Below the pieces are notes generated by a model. The model did not search any database, was not told the origin of the DNA, and saw only the letters and a list, made by a program, of their open reading frames with translations. The translations under genes were made by a program, and so were the position numbers. A stretch of 64,000 nt of DNA from Urinicoccus massiliensis. GTDB lineage: Bacteria; Bacillota; Clostridia; Tissierellales; Peptoniphilaceae. Of this stretch, positions 36,374 to 44,962 are shown piece by piece. Each line of letters opens with the position of its first letter. Position 1 is the stretch's first letter. The stretch is taken from positions 212,427 through 276,426 of the forward strand of contig NZ_LT635493.1 in NCBI RefSeq assembly GCF_900120405.1, in the 5' to 3' direction.

Positions 36374-36418
36374 AAAAGAACCCCAAGACCTGGACTTAAA
36401 TCCAAATCTTGGGGTCTC
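36374..36418 (-). terminator. Terminator of the YkvA-like gene
   Basis: A long, slightly imperfect stem (ACCCCAAGA with TCTTGGGGT, plus an inner TGGA/TCCA) ends the minus-strand transcript just beyond the stop, followed by TTCTTTTC. Confidence 0.75.
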
Positions 36419-36419
36419 T

Positions 36420-36821
36420 TTATGCCTTTTCCGACTTCTTGGCTCCCTGTAACCAGTCTTCATATTGGTCCAATTCATCCTGCATCCTATGGAGGATGCT
36501 AAAAAAGACCGCCACATCGTCCAGGTAGCCCAGGCCTAAAATAAAGTCTGGAATGATGTCGATGGGGTTTAAGAGGTAGAGGATTCCTACAATAATCAGG
36601 AGGAGGTTTTTCTTTTTAACCCCCTTGTAGTTCCCCTTGAGCCAGTCGATTAAGAGGTTGACCATAAGGATGGCCTTGTGGCCCAGGGCCAGAAAGGCCC
36701 CTTCCCTACTCAAGGTCTTCATGGACTCATTGGCCAGTCTTAAAAGCCGGCCCTTTTTCCCCATAAGGTGCTTGGCCTTAGGGGACAGGTGTTTGTAGAT
36801 TTTTTTAAAGTTTACTTTCAT
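36420..36821 (-). CDS. YkvA-like (DUF1232) membrane protein
   Basis: 133 residues from the ATG at 36821, with AAAGGAAGGA upstream. The DUF1232 core is seen as the hydrophobic LLLIIVGILYLLNPIDIIPDF followed by GYLDDVAVFFSIL (the first run is quoted at its limit). This domain is found in small membrane proteins of unknown role. It follows the first mgtE by about 40 nt and is probably co-transcribed. Confidence 0.8.
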   Translation of the reverse strand: MKVNFKKIYKHLSPKAKHLMGKKGRLLRLANESMKTLSREGAFLALGHKAILMVNLLIDWLKGNYKGVKKKNLLLIIVGILYLLNPIDIIPDFILGLGYLDDVAVFFSILHRMQDELDQYEDWLQGAKKSEKA

Positions 36822-36864
36822 TGATCCTTCCTTTGTTGAATTTCCAACTTGTGTCAAGTAACCA

Positions 36865-38220
36865 TCAAACGATATAGGATAAAACCAGGCCAGCCAGGTT
36901 GAAATAAACCACCAGAACCAGGGCATCTATGATGGTGGTAATAATGGCGGCACTCATCAAGGCCGGGTCAAAGCCTAATTTTTTCATTAATATGGGCAGG
37001 CCTGCCCCTAAAAGTTTAGATAAGATAATGGTGACAATCATGGTTAGGGTGACTAGGATACTGACTCCCAGGTCTGTTCCTAAAATCATCAGGCGGATAA
37101 AGTTGACCATGGATAGGATGACCCCTACCACCAGGCCCACCCGGCCCTCCTTCCACATAATGTAAAAGACATCTTTGAGTTCAATCTCTCCAGTTGCCAG
37201 TCCCCGGATCACCACAGTGGTGGATTGGGACCCTGTGTTTCCTCCTGTCCCGGTAATCATGGGGATAAAGGTGGTTAGGATGATATACTTGGCAATAATG
37301 GGGTTGTAGTGCTTGATGATGCCAGCTGAAATGGTTCCGGAAATCATCAGAATCAAGAGCCAGGGAATCCGGTTTTTGGCCAGGGACCAGGCACTTTCAT
37401 CCAGGTAGTCCATGTCGGAGTCCCCGCCAATCCCTACCATCCTATGGAAGTCTTCTGTATCAATATCTTCAATAATTTCCAGGATATCGTCAAAGGTGAT
37501 GATCCCAGTTAAGCGGTGCTCCTTGTCCACAACAGGCAGGGCCAGGTAGTCGTATTTTTGGAAACGCTCGGCCACTTCTTCAATGGGGTTCAAGGTCTTG
37601 ACATAGATCACGTCTGTGGTCATCATGTCTTCCACCAGGGTGGCATCATCGGCCACCACCAATTCTCTCAAAGACACAAAGCCCAAAAGGGTATTTTTTT
37701 CATCCACCACATAGCAGGTGTAGACCATTTCCGAATCTTCGCCATTTTCCCGGATGAACTTCATGGATTCTTCCACTGTCCATTCAGGTTTCAGGGCCAG
37801 GTATTCAATGGTCATTTCTGCCCCGGCCGTTCCGGCGGGATACATTAGAAACTCGTTGATTTGCCGTCTTTCTTCCGGACTAGCTGCCGCCAAAACCTTG
37901 GTAACAATGGCTGCCGGTACTTCTTCCAAAAGGTCAATCATGTCGTCAAAGTAGAGGTCTTCCATGATGTCGAGCATTTCTTGGTCTGTAATGGCATCAA
38001 TGAGTTGGAGTTGCTGGGAGTGGCTCATATAGGTAAAGACGTCTATGGCCTTGTCTTTGGGCAGCATCCGATAGACCAGCATGGCATCGGTAGTGTCCAA
38101 TTCTTCCAAGATTTCCGCCAAGTCGGCTTCATTCATCCGGCTGACTTCGTCCTTAAGGGCCACCATGTCCTTTTCTTCAATCATTTGTTTTAATTGTTCC
38201 AATTGTCTAATTTCTTCCAT
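36865..38220 (-). CDS. mgtE: Magnesium channel MgtE, downstream copy
   Basis: 451 residues. N-terminal helical domain (about 1-130), a pair of CBS domains (about 135-260), the plug helix, and five membrane helices. The pore motif is TGTGGNTGSQSTTVVIRGLA. MgtE is a Mg2+-gated magnesium channel that works as a homodimer. It lies 8 nt after a second, clearly related mgtE, so both are one transcript. Confidence 0.94.
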   Translation of the reverse strand: MEEIRQLEQLKQMIEEKDMVALKDEVSRMNEADLAEILEELDTTDAMLVYRMLPKDKAIDVFTYMSHSQQLQLIDAITDQEMLDIMEDLYFDDMIDLLEEVPAAIVTKVLAAASPEERRQINEFLMYPAGTAGAEMTIEYLALKPEWTVEESMKFIRENGEDSEMVYTCYVVDEKNTLLGFVSLRELVVADDATLVEDMMTTDVIYVKTLNPIEEVAERFQKYDYLALPVVDKEHRLTGIITFDDILEIIEDIDTEDFHRMVGIGGDSDMDYLDESAWSLAKNRIPWLLILMISGTISAGIIKHYNPIIAKYIILTTFIPMITGTGGNTGSQSTTVVIRGLATGEIELKDVFYIMWKEGRVGLVVGVILSMVNFIRLMILGTDLGVSILVTLTMIVTIILSKLLGAGLPILMKKLGFDPALMSAAIITTIIDALVLVVYFNLAGLVLSYIV

Positions 38221-38228
38221 GCTATCTC

Positions 38229-39575
38229 CTAGTATAAGATCAAGTTTGCCAGGCCAAAGTAGATAATTAAGGCACAGGAATCAATAACGGTAGATATAAA
38301 GGAGCTGGCCATCAAGGCAGGGTCAAAGCCGAGTTTTTTCACCACAATGGGTAAAAAGGCCCCCATGACCTTGGACAGTTCCACTACACAGAGGATGGTC
38401 AGACTCACCAGGAGGCTGATTAAAAAGCCTTCCTTCACCAGGAAGTAGAGGCGGATAAAGTTTACCAGGCCCAGGGCTGTCCCTGCAATAAGGCCAACCT
38501 TTCCTTCCTTAAAAACCACCTTCCAAATATCGCTAATCTTAATGTCCCCCGTAGCCAGGGCACGAATCACCACTGTTGAAGATTGGGACCCGGTATTCCC
38601 CCCGGTGTCGGACAACATGGGGATAAAGGATGTCAGGATAATAAAGTCTTGAATAATCCAATTATAGCGGTTGATAATGCCTGAAGTCAGGGTGGCTGAA
38701 ATCATTAAAATCAAAAGCCAGGGCAGGCGGTTTTTGGCCAAGGACCAAACCGTTTCTTCCATATAGTCTTTTTTGGAGGGCTCAATGGCGGCCATCCGGT
38801 GGAAGTCTTCCGTGGTTTCTTCTTCCATGACATCCATGATGTCGTCTACGGTAATAATCCCGATAAGTCGGTGCTCTTGGTCCACCACCGGCAGGGCCAG
38901 GTAGCCGTACTTGTTAAACTTGTCGGCAACTTCTTCCTGGTCGTCCAGGGTTTCTACGGAAATAACATCATCAACCATGATGTCTTCAATCTTGGCCTTG
39001 GGGTCCTCTGTCACCAGCTGTCTCAGGGAGACAAAACCCAAAAGTTTTTGGTACTTGTTTTTCACATAACAGGTATAGACCGTTTCCTTGGTCATCCCAA
39101 TTTGCTTGATGTATTCCAGGGCTTGACCCACTGTCCATTCGGGTTTCAAGTCCACATACTCGGTAGTCATAATGGACCCGGCTGAATCTTCCGGATACAT
39201 TAAAAATTCGTTAATCAGTTTTCTTTCTTTCAAGGGGGTTTGGGCCAGAACTTTATTGACAAAGGATGCAGGCATTTCCTCTAAAAGGTCAATCATATCG
39301 TCAAAGTAGAGGTCGTTTAAAATGGACTGCAATTCTTCGTCGGTCATGGACGTAATCAAGAGTCGGCGTTGGTAGGGGGTCATGTAGGCAAAGACGTCAA
39401 TAGACAGGTCCTTGGGCATCATGCGGAATATCAGCAGGGTGTCTCTTTCGTCAAAAGATTCCAAAAGCTCTGCCACATCGGCCCCATTCATCGATTCAAC
39501 TTCTTGCTTTAGGGTCTGTAGGTCTTTACTTTCAATTAAATGGGCAAAATATTTTGCTTGGCGTTCTAAATCCAT
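38229..39575 (-). CDS. mgtE: Magnesium channel MgtE, upstream copy
   Basis: 448 residues from the ATG at 39575, which has AAAGGAGGAA upstream; the longer frame to 39623 runs into a terminator. Same layout as its neighbour: N domain, two CBS domains, five membrane helices, with the pore motif DTGGNTGSQSSTVVIRALA. The N-domain acidic residues are kept. No magnesium riboswitch (M-box) fits in the 50-base gap upstream. Confidence 0.94.
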   Translation of the reverse strand: MDLERQAKYFAHLIESKDLQTLKQEVESMNGADVAELLESFDERDTLLIFRMMPKDLSIDVFAYMTPYQRRLLITSMTDEELQSILNDLYFDDMIDLLEEMPASFVNKVLAQTPLKERKLINEFLMYPEDSAGSIMTTEYVDLKPEWTVGQALEYIKQIGMTKETVYTCYVKNKYQKLLGFVSLRQLVTEDPKAKIEDIMVDDVISVETLDDQEEVADKFNKYGYLALPVVDQEHRLIGIITVDDIMDVMEEETTEDFHRMAAIEPSKKDYMEETVWSLAKNRLPWLLILMISATLTSGIINRYNWIIQDFIILTSFIPMLSDTGGNTGSQSSTVVIRALATGDIKISDIWKVVFKEGKVGLIAGTALGLVNFIRLYFLVKEGFLISLLVSLTILCVVELSKVMGAFLPIVVKKLGFDPALMASSFISTVIDSCALIIYFGLANLILY

Positions 39576-39623
39576 GCTTCCTCCTTTCTTGTCTCCTCTT
39601 GATTGTATCATACTTGCCCCCAT

Positions 39624-39648
39624 GAAAAAAAGCCTCTGGGAGGCTTTT
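39624..39648 (-). terminator. Terminator of the telA gene
   Basis: An AAGCCTC/GAGGCTT hairpin with a 3-nt loop, followed on the minus strand by a run of seven T residues. Confidence 0.85.
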
Positions 39649-39649
39649 C

Positions 39650-40768
39650 TTACTTATCTTTGGCGGCATCTAAAAGGCCACGTTTTAATTCTTCTTCCAA
39701 TTCTTGCAGCTGGACACTGGCTTGGGCCCTTTGGGCAGCTCCATCCCGGCTAATTTGGCGAATTTCCTGGATGGCTGTAATGAGTTGGTCGTTGGTGTGC
39801 TTAATGGTGTCGATATCGATAATGGCCCTTTGGGAGGCCTTGGCCGTTTCAATCGAAGACATTTTTAGGGTTTCGGCATTTTTCTTTAGGAGGTCATTGG
39901 TCAGGTCTGTCACTTCTTTTTGGGCCTGGGCTGCCCGGCCGGTATGGAGGGCTCCCAGGGCCAGGACCATTTGACTCTTCCAAAGGGGGATGGTGTTGAT
40001 GATGGTGGATTGGAGTTTTTCCACCATGACAGTATCTCCAGATTGGACCAGGCGGATTTGGGGGGCCATTTGCAGGCTCACCATCCGGGTTAAGTCTAAA
40101 TCGTGGAGTTTCTTTTCAAAACGGTCAATGGAGGACCGAAAGTCTTGGGCCTTTTGGGCATCCATAGGAAGTTTACTTTCCTGAGCCTTGGCTTCCAGGG
40201 CTGGAAGTTCTTGGCCCTTGGCCTTTTCCAGACGTTTTTCCCCGGCCTGGATGTACATGGTCAATTCCTTGTAGTAGGACAGGTTGAGGTCGTACATTTG
40301 GTCCAGGGTGGAGATGTCTTTTAAGAGTTGGATTTGGTGGCCCTCCAGGCTCTTGGCAATTTGGTCCACATTGGCCTGGGCCTTGTTATACTTGGTCTTT
40401 AAGGCCTCCACTTTATTTTTAGACTTTTGGAATAGGCCTGCCAGGCCCTTTTTTTCCTCTTGGTCAAAATTTTTTAGCTCTAGGACCACAGAGGAGATCA
40501 GGTCGCCCACCTCTCCCAGGTCCTTGGTCCGGATGGTCTTTAAGGTTTCTTCGGAAAATTGAGCAATTTGTCCCTGGGCTCCTGCCCCGTATTCTAGGAT
40601 AGTCGCCGTATTGCTGAGGTCAATTTTTTCCGCAAAGTCTGCCACCTGTTTCTCTTCTTCCTGGGTCAATTGGATGTCTCTAAATTTTTCTTCTTGGGAA
40701 GCTTCCTGGACCAGCTTAGGAGCTTGGGGCCCTTGGTCTAGGGTGAGTTCAATTTTTCTTTCGTCCAT
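39650..40768 (-). CDS. TelA-family (toxic anion resistance) protein
   Basis: 372 residues, mostly helical, Lys/Gln/Glu-rich. The segments VGDLISSVVLELKNFD, TIINTIPLWKSQMVLALGALHTG (abridged) and the C-terminal ALLEELEEEL-type helix fit the TelA/YceH family (named for tellurite resistance, true role uncertain). It pairs with the XpaC-like gene one base upstream, as in many Bacillota. Confidence 0.87.
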   Translation of the reverse strand: MDERKIELTLDQGPQAPKLVQEASQEEKFRDIQLTQEEEKQVADFAEKIDLSNTATILEYGAGAQGQIAQFSEETLKTIRTKDLGEVGDLISSVVLELKNFDQEEKKGLAGLFQKSKNKVEALKTKYNKAQANVDQIAKSLEGHQIQLLKDISTLDQMYDLNLSYYKELTMYIQAGEKRLEKAKGQELPALEAKAQESKLPMDAQKAQDFRSSIDRFEKKLHDLDLTRMVSLQMAPQIRLVQSGDTVMVEKLQSTIINTIPLWKSQMVLALGALHTGRAAQAQKEVTDLTNDLLKKNAETLKMSSIETAKASQRAIIDIDTIKHTNDQLITAIQEIRQISRDGAAQRAQASVQLQELEEELKRGLLDAAKDK

Positions 40769-40769
40769 T

Positions 40770-41807
40770 TTATTCCTCCAATGTAAAATCGCGGTCTATA
40801 AGGCCGTCTTGTTTCATTAAACTTCTTAAGACACTGACTTCAGAAAGGCTGTCCCTGGCCATGGCGCCACCCAACTTGTCTAAGAGTTCTTCAAAGGCAC
40901 CGTTCATTTGCCCAAAGGCCTCTTCCAATTCTCCCAGGGCCTGGTTGGATTGGTTGAGGTCTTGGCTTTCTTGCAAGAGGAGATAGCGGTTCATGAGGCC
41001 TGCCAGGCTGGGCAGGTAGTAGCTGTTAAACTTGGTCAGGGATTTTTTGTTTTCAGGATACTGGTCTACATGCTTGTAGATTCGCTCAATGGTGGTAATC
41101 AAGGGCAAGACCTTGTCCCGCCCCTCCTGCCGCAGCTTGGGGTAGGCTTGTTTTATCTTTTCAAAGGCTTCTTTTCCCTGGCTGTCATCGGGATTGCTAG
41201 GATTTCCCAACTCTTCTTTTTGGACCCTTTCCAAGGTCTGGGCCTGCTTTTTGTAAAGGAGATAGGTGGGATAGTCCAGGATAAAGAGTTGGCCATCTTC
41301 TACAATTTGAGCCTCCTTAAAGGTGTTGTCCTGGATAAAGCTGGTCAGGTCTTTTTGGGCCACTTCCAAGGGAACTCCGGCAATCCGAGCCATTTCATCT
41401 AACTTGCCCACCGTGCCACTTCCCAGGGCCCGGATGTATTTTTCCAGGCGGATCTTGGCTTTTTTATAGTAGGAAGACCGGTAGATTAAGAAGAGGCTGG
41501 CCAGGGTAAAAAGGGCAAAAATCACCAGATAGGGTAGGTTTCTTATTTGACCAGTTAAGACTTCAAATAAAAAACTGATCGTTGTGATCCCTGATGAGAT
41601 TGTCCCTGCCAAACCTAAAGCCAGGTAGAAATCTCTCTTGCCTTCCACCCTGGGCTTTTTTTCCACCAGCTTGGGATCTTTGGCTGGAATGAGGTTTTGC
41701 TTGTCTTTCCAGCCTTGGAGAAAGCTGGTTAGGCCCGCCGAGGCCTTCTTGCCCATGCTATTAAAAATTTCATCTATGTTTTGGCCTATGCTTTTCTTTT
41801 CCTTCAT
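40770..41807 (-). CDS. XpaC-like (5-bromo-4-chloroindolyl phosphate hydrolysis) protein
   Basis: 345 residues. After a polar N-terminus two hydrophobic segments occur (about 58-80 and 90-110), followed by a long helical cytoplasmic part with RLEKYIRALGSGTVGKLDEMA. The family is named after XpaC of Bacillus; it is usually found next to TelA, and the pair may act on membrane stress. Real biochemical role unknown. First gene of the pair, with its own promoter. Confidence 0.8.
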   Translation of the reverse strand: MKEKKSIGQNIDEIFNSMGKKASAGLTSFLQGWKDKQNLIPAKDPKLVEKKPRVEGKRDFYLALGLAGTISSGITTISFLFEVLTGQIRNLPYLVIFALFTLASLFLIYRSSYYKKAKIRLEKYIRALGSGTVGKLDEMARIAGVPLEVAQKDLTSFIQDNTFKEAQIVEDGQLFILDYPTYLLYKKQAQTLERVQKEELGNPSNPDDSQGKEAFEKIKQAYPKLRQEGRDKVLPLITTIERIYKHVDQYPENKKSLTKFNSYYLPSLAGLMNRYLLLQESQDLNQSNQALGELEEAFGQMNGAFEELLDKLGGAMARDSLSEVSVLRSLMKQDGLIDRDFTLEE

Positions 41808-41830
41808 GATTTCCCCCCTTAAGTAATTTT

Positions 41831-41859
41831 ATCGTAACACAAAAATATGGCCCTGGCAA
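41831..41859 (-). promoter_or_regulatory. Promoter of the xpaC-telA pair
   Basis: TTGCCA (41854-41859) and TACGAT (41831-41836) on the minus strand are 17 bases apart. The start point falls about 20 bases before the AAGGGGGGAAA ribosome site. Confidence 0.72.
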
Positions 41860-41950
41860 CGGGAGAAATCCAAGCTTTGACCTAAAGAATTTAAGATATT
41901 TCTAATCTTTTCTTAAGATTCCAGGACTTCATTTTTTTAACACATTTTTG

Positions 41951-41959
41951 TGCTATACT
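41951..41959 (+). promoter_or_regulatory. Extended -10 promoter of the DUF1002 gene
   Basis: TGC followed by TATACT (41954-41959), 31 bases before the ATG at 41991. Confidence 0.55.
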
Positions 41960-41990
41960 TGAACCATCCAATGAGAAAGGGGTTTATAAA

Positions 41991-42872
41991 ATGAAAAAAA
42001 TAAATACACTTTTGGCCCTGGTTTTGTGCCTGGCCATGCTTCCCTTTACAGCCCTGGCTAAAGAGGGAACCACCCTGGTGACCCTGGGAGAAGACCTGAC
42101 CCCCCGGGAAAAAGAAGCCATTTTGAAAGAGTTGGATCCACCGGAAGACGCCGACTATGTTACCGTATCCAACAAGGAAGAATACGACTACTTGGGAGAT
42201 GTCCTGCCGGCTAAAAACATCGGCAACAAGGCCATTTCCTGTGCCATTGTCCGCTACACACCAGAAGGGTCCGGCATCCATGTCAAACTCAGCCCCCTAG
42301 TTAAGGTCATCAAAGAAGACGCCTACCGCAACGCCCTGATTACAGCAGGGATTAAGGACGCCGACATCTACGTCACCGCTCCTGGCAATGTATCCGGGTC
42401 CGCTGCCCTGACAGGCCTCTTTAAGAGCTATGAAAAAAAGACCGGGAAGAAAATTCCAGAAGACATAAAAAAAGTTGCCAACAAGGAAATGATTGTTACC
42501 TCCAGCCTAACCGAGGAGGTTGGAGAAGATACAGCCAACGACTTTATGAATAGCGTCAAGGTCCAAATGGCAGAACAAATGCCTCAAAATGAAGCAGAGG
42601 TTCGAGACCTTATCCAAAATATTGAAAACCAATACAATATCAACCTGTCCGAAGGTCAAAAGACCCAAGTGGTCAACCTCTTTAACGACATGAAAAACAC
42701 CAATATCGACTGGGACAACATCAAAGAACAAGCCGGAAAATATTCCAAAAAGGCCATGGACTACATTAACAGCGAGGAAGGACAAGAAAATCTGAAAAAA
42801 GCCAAGGGCCTTTTGCAACGCTTTATTGACTGGATTTTCTCCCTTTTTGACAAGTCCGACCAGGAAGGCTAA
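41991..42872 (+). CDS. Secreted DUF1002 protein (YpuA-like)
   Basis: 293 residues. A signal peptide (about 1-22, ending PFTALA) is followed by the DUF1002 region: VTLGEDLTPREKEAILKEL, then GNKAISCAIVRYTPEGSGIHVKL and ITAGIKDADIYVTAPGNVSGSAALTG. The C-terminus is a helical, acidic tail ending in a hydrophobic stretch (LLQRFIDWIFSLF). The family includes Bacillus YpuA, linked to cell-wall homeostasis, but function is unsettled. AAAGGGG ribosome site. Confidence 0.85.
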   Translation: MKKINTLLALVLCLAMLPFTALAKEGTTLVTLGEDLTPREKEAILKELDPPEDADYVTVSNKEEYDYLGDVLPAKNIGNKAISCAIVRYTPEGSGIHVKLSPLVKVIKEDAYRNALITAGIKDADIYVTAPGNVSGSAALTGLFKSYEKKTGKKIPEDIKKVANKEMIVTSSLTEEVGEDTANDFMNSVKVQMAEQMPQNEAEVRDLIQNIENQYNINLSEGQKTQVVNLFNDMKNTNIDWDNIKEQAGKYSKKAMDYINSEEGQENLKKAKGLLQRFIDWIFSLFDKSDQEG

Positions 42873-42873
42873 C

Positions 42874-42903
42874 TTGACGGCGGGGCCCTCTTTATTGTAC
42901 AAT
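42874..42903 (+). promoter_or_regulatory. Promoter of the DUF1858 gene
   Basis: TTGACG (42874-42879) and TACAAT (42898-42903) are 18 bases apart, starting right after the stop of the DUF1002 gene. Confidence 0.72.
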
Positions 42904-42938
42904 AAACCTATAAAACAAATGAATTTAAGGAGGATCTT

Positions 42939-43121
42939 ATGATTACAAAAGATACATTAATTGGTGATTTAATCCGTCAAAAACCTGAAGCAGTGCCGAT
43001 TTTAATGAGCTTTGGCATGGGCTGTGTAGGTTGCCCATCCAGTCAAATGGAATCCATCGAAGAAGCTGCCATGGTTCACGGCTTTGACTGCCAAAAGATT
43101 TTAGAAGAATTAAATAAATAA
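42939..43121 (+). CDS. DUF1858 small redox-disulfide-type protein
   Basis: 60 residues. The pattern TLIGDLIRQKPEAVPILMSF then GMGCVGCPSSQMESIEEAA matches the DUF1858 domain, found near hybrid-cluster proteins and often called a redox disulfide domain. The CVGC pair is the proposed active site, and a third cysteine follows in GFDC. Common in anaerobes. Good AAGGAGG ribosome site; own promoter and terminator. Confidence 0.88.
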   Translation: MITKDTLIGDLIRQKPEAVPILMSFGMGCVGCPSSQMESIEEAAMVHGFDCQKILEELNK

Positions 43122-43127
43122 GCTGGA

Positions 43128-43152
43128 GGGGCGATGAAAATCGTCCCTTTTT
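43128..43152 (+). terminator. Terminator of the DUF1858 gene
   Basis: GGGGCGAT/ATCGTCCC stem with a GAAA tetraloop followed by TTTTT, starting seven bases after the stop. Confidence 0.82.
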
Positions 43153-43211
43153 CCGACTTATTTTACATGTAAAGGCCTGGAAACCCGGCCGAGTCCAAGG
43201 AAGGAAGCCCT

Positions 43212-43835
43212 ATGAATAAACAAGTAAGATACTTTCTCATGATCATTGCCCTGGCCCTAGTCAGCTTTGTGATTACAAATGTCATGGGCACTGCCAATAA
43301 AAAGCGGAACAACCAGGTAGACGGAGTCAAATTAATCGTCCAAGTGTCCAAAGACCAACGCAAGCCCATTGTAAGGACCTATAAAAAGTCCGTCTATGAC
43401 GGTCTATCTACCCTGGAAGTAGCCAAGATCTATGAGGAAATTTCCGGTAAAAGAGAGGGAGACCTGCCCTGCATTGACTTATTGGAAGACCCCAAGGTCT
43501 ATTTTTCCTTTAAAAAAGAGGACCAAGCCGTCCAAGCCCAAGACATCCACCTGGAAGTCCTGGCTAAAAATTATAATTCCCGGGGAGAAGATAAGGCCAA
43601 AAAAATTAAAGGCCAATTGGAAAAAGTCAACGACACCACCTATGCCTTCCAATCCCGCCGCTTCACCACCCAATACGAAAAGTACTTTATGGAAGAATTA
43701 GTCTTTAAACTCAGCTACCATATTGATGGAGTGGAATACTTCTCCACCTTTATCTGCCTCCAAAGCAACGCCCCAGATGGGACTGATTTTTCCAAGAATG
43801 AAGAGTTAGCCCAACCCAAAGAAGCTGACAAGTAG
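43212..43835 (+). CDS. Membrane-anchored extracytoplasmic protein, unknown
   Basis: 207 residues. One N-terminal hydrophobic helix (FLMIIALALVSFVITNVMG, about 8-26) without a clear cleavage site, then a soluble domain of about 170 residues rich in Lys and charged residues, with no motif I recognise. It is probably an anchored protein facing outwards. GGAAGGAAG lies before the ATG. Convergent with the ECF locus; no functional hint from neighbours. Confidence 0.7.
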   Translation: MNKQVRYFLMIIALALVSFVITNVMGTANKKRNNQVDGVKLIVQVSKDQRKPIVRTYKKSVYDGLSTLEVAKIYEEISGKREGDLPCIDLLEDPKVYFSFKKEDQAVQAQDIHLEVLAKNYNSRGEDKAKKIKGQLEKVNDTTYAFQSRRFTTQYEKYFMEELVFKLSYHIDGVEYFSTFICLQSNAPDGTDFSKNEELAQPKEADK

Positions 43836-43842
43836 AGTATGT

Positions 43843-43869
43843 AAAAAGAGCCCTAGGGCTCTTTTTTAT
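43843..43869 (+). terminator. Terminator of the unknown anchored-protein gene
   Basis: AAAAAGAGCCC / GGGCTCTTTTTT hairpin (loop of about one to three bases, TA at the centre) just after the stop. Confidence 0.85.
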
Positions 43870-43918
43870 ATCTTGGTTTTTTATTTGAGTCCAGCCAATC
43901 ATCACGAAGGCTTAAGTT

Positions 43919-43966
43919 AAAGATAAATATCCTCTTGGTTAGCCAAGAGGATATTTATCTTTTTTA
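43919..43966. terminator. Very long perfect hairpin, probable bidirectional terminator
   Basis: Two arms of 18-20 bases pair perfectly (AGATAAATATCCTCTTGG at 43921-43938 with its complement at 43943-43960) around TTAG, with six T residues on the plus side and CTTTAAC on the minus side. It lies between the plus-strand genes and the end of the ECF locus. The rest of 43870-44046 holds no gene that I can see. Confidence 0.7.
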
Positions 43967-44046
43967 TTCTTACCCAATATAAGTCTGCTCTTTAGTTCTT
44001 TTTATTAGCCAAAGCCATTCCCTCTAGCAGTAAAGATGAAAGAGAC

Positions 44047-44766
44047 CTATGACTTATCATTTAAAAGTCCATATTTTTTTTGAACCCGTTGTATTTTTTC
44101 TAAAAAGGGTTCTCCAAAGAAAAACAAAAAGCCAAAAGTTCCAAACCCATGAATTAAGTCAAAGGGAAGACCTTGAGCATAGGAAACTAGAATCATATCC
44201 CAAGTTACATGATCATAAAAGCTAATAATCGATATGGGATTCATTATAGACCCAAATAGGCAAAAGATGGAAAGAAATCCATAAATCCCCATACCCCACT
44301 TAGTCTTAGGGATTTTAAACTTCTGAAAAAGAATTCCGGAAAAAAAACCAATTAGGCCAAAAGAAAACATCTGCCAGGGAGTCATGGGCCCTTGGCCAAA
44401 AGAGAAATTAGATACAAAAGCAATCATAGCTCCTACAACAAAACCCGACTGAGGACCTAAAGCGATTCCACTCACAATAGTGACGGCAGCTACCGGCTTA
44501 ACTTGGGGAATCCAAAAAAAAGCCATCCGTCCAGCTACACCTATAGCCGACAGCCCTGCAATTAAAATTAACTCCCTTGTCCTAATTCCTCTCCTCTCAA
44601 ATAAAAGTAGAAATGGTACCGTAGTTAAAAGTAACATTAGTAGACTAATAAAAATATACTTTCGGTCATTTAGCACTGTCATTCCAAATATAAGAAGAGC
44701 AGGAATAATAATTAGAATAATAAGACCACTTATTCTAGCAAGTTTTTTATTCCTTTCTTGAGACAT
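44047..44766 (-). CDS. ECF transporter S component, possibly cobalamin-type (CbrT-like)
   Basis: 239 residues, six or seven membrane helices. The first 35 residues hold an extra helix, then RRGIRTRELILIAGLSAIGVAGR starts the S-component fold (abridged). The segment VSNFSFGQGPMTPWQMFSFGLIGF resembles what I recall of cobalamin-type S components (abridged to the recognisable core GQGPMTPWQMF). S components bind the vitamin and toggle in the membrane with EcfT. Last gene of the minus-strand locus, 196 nt after the DUF4430 gene. Ligand inferred from neighbours. Confidence 0.8.
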   Translation of the reverse strand: MSQERNKKLARISGLIILIIIPALLIFGMTVLNDRKYIFISLLMLLLTTVPFLLLFERRGIRTRELILIAGLSAIGVAGRMAFFWIPQVKPVAAVTIVSGIALGPQSGFVVGAMIAFVSNFSFGQGPMTPWQMFSFGLIGFFSGILFQKFKIPKTKWGMGIYGFLSIFCLFGSIMNPISIISFYDHVTWDMILVSYAQGLPFDLIHGFGTFGFLFFFGEPFLEKIQRVQKKYGLLNDKS

Positions 44767-44962
44767 TCCAACCTCCTGCGTTCAAGCTTTTAATGATTTG
44801 CAAATACTCCATCTTTTGATTTTCAATACTGCTAGCATTTCTCCAAAAATCAATGTGACATCTGTTTTTCTGATTCTTATAGATGACTACCTCTAACTAA
44901 GATTCTTTTCTTCCGAATAATTTTATATCCTTCCTATGAAATACTTTTATTCTATCTAAGGT
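44767..44962 (-). other. Spacer between the DUF4430 gene and the S component
   Basis: 196 AT-rich bases with a CAGGAGG ribosome site near the S-component start. No gene, terminator or known riboswitch was recognised. A separate promoter for the S component is possible but none is convincing. Confidence 0.4.

Noticed and set aside
39576-39623. Magnesium riboswitch before the mgtE pair
   Set aside because: Only about 50 bases lie between the previous terminator and the start codon, too few for an M-box.
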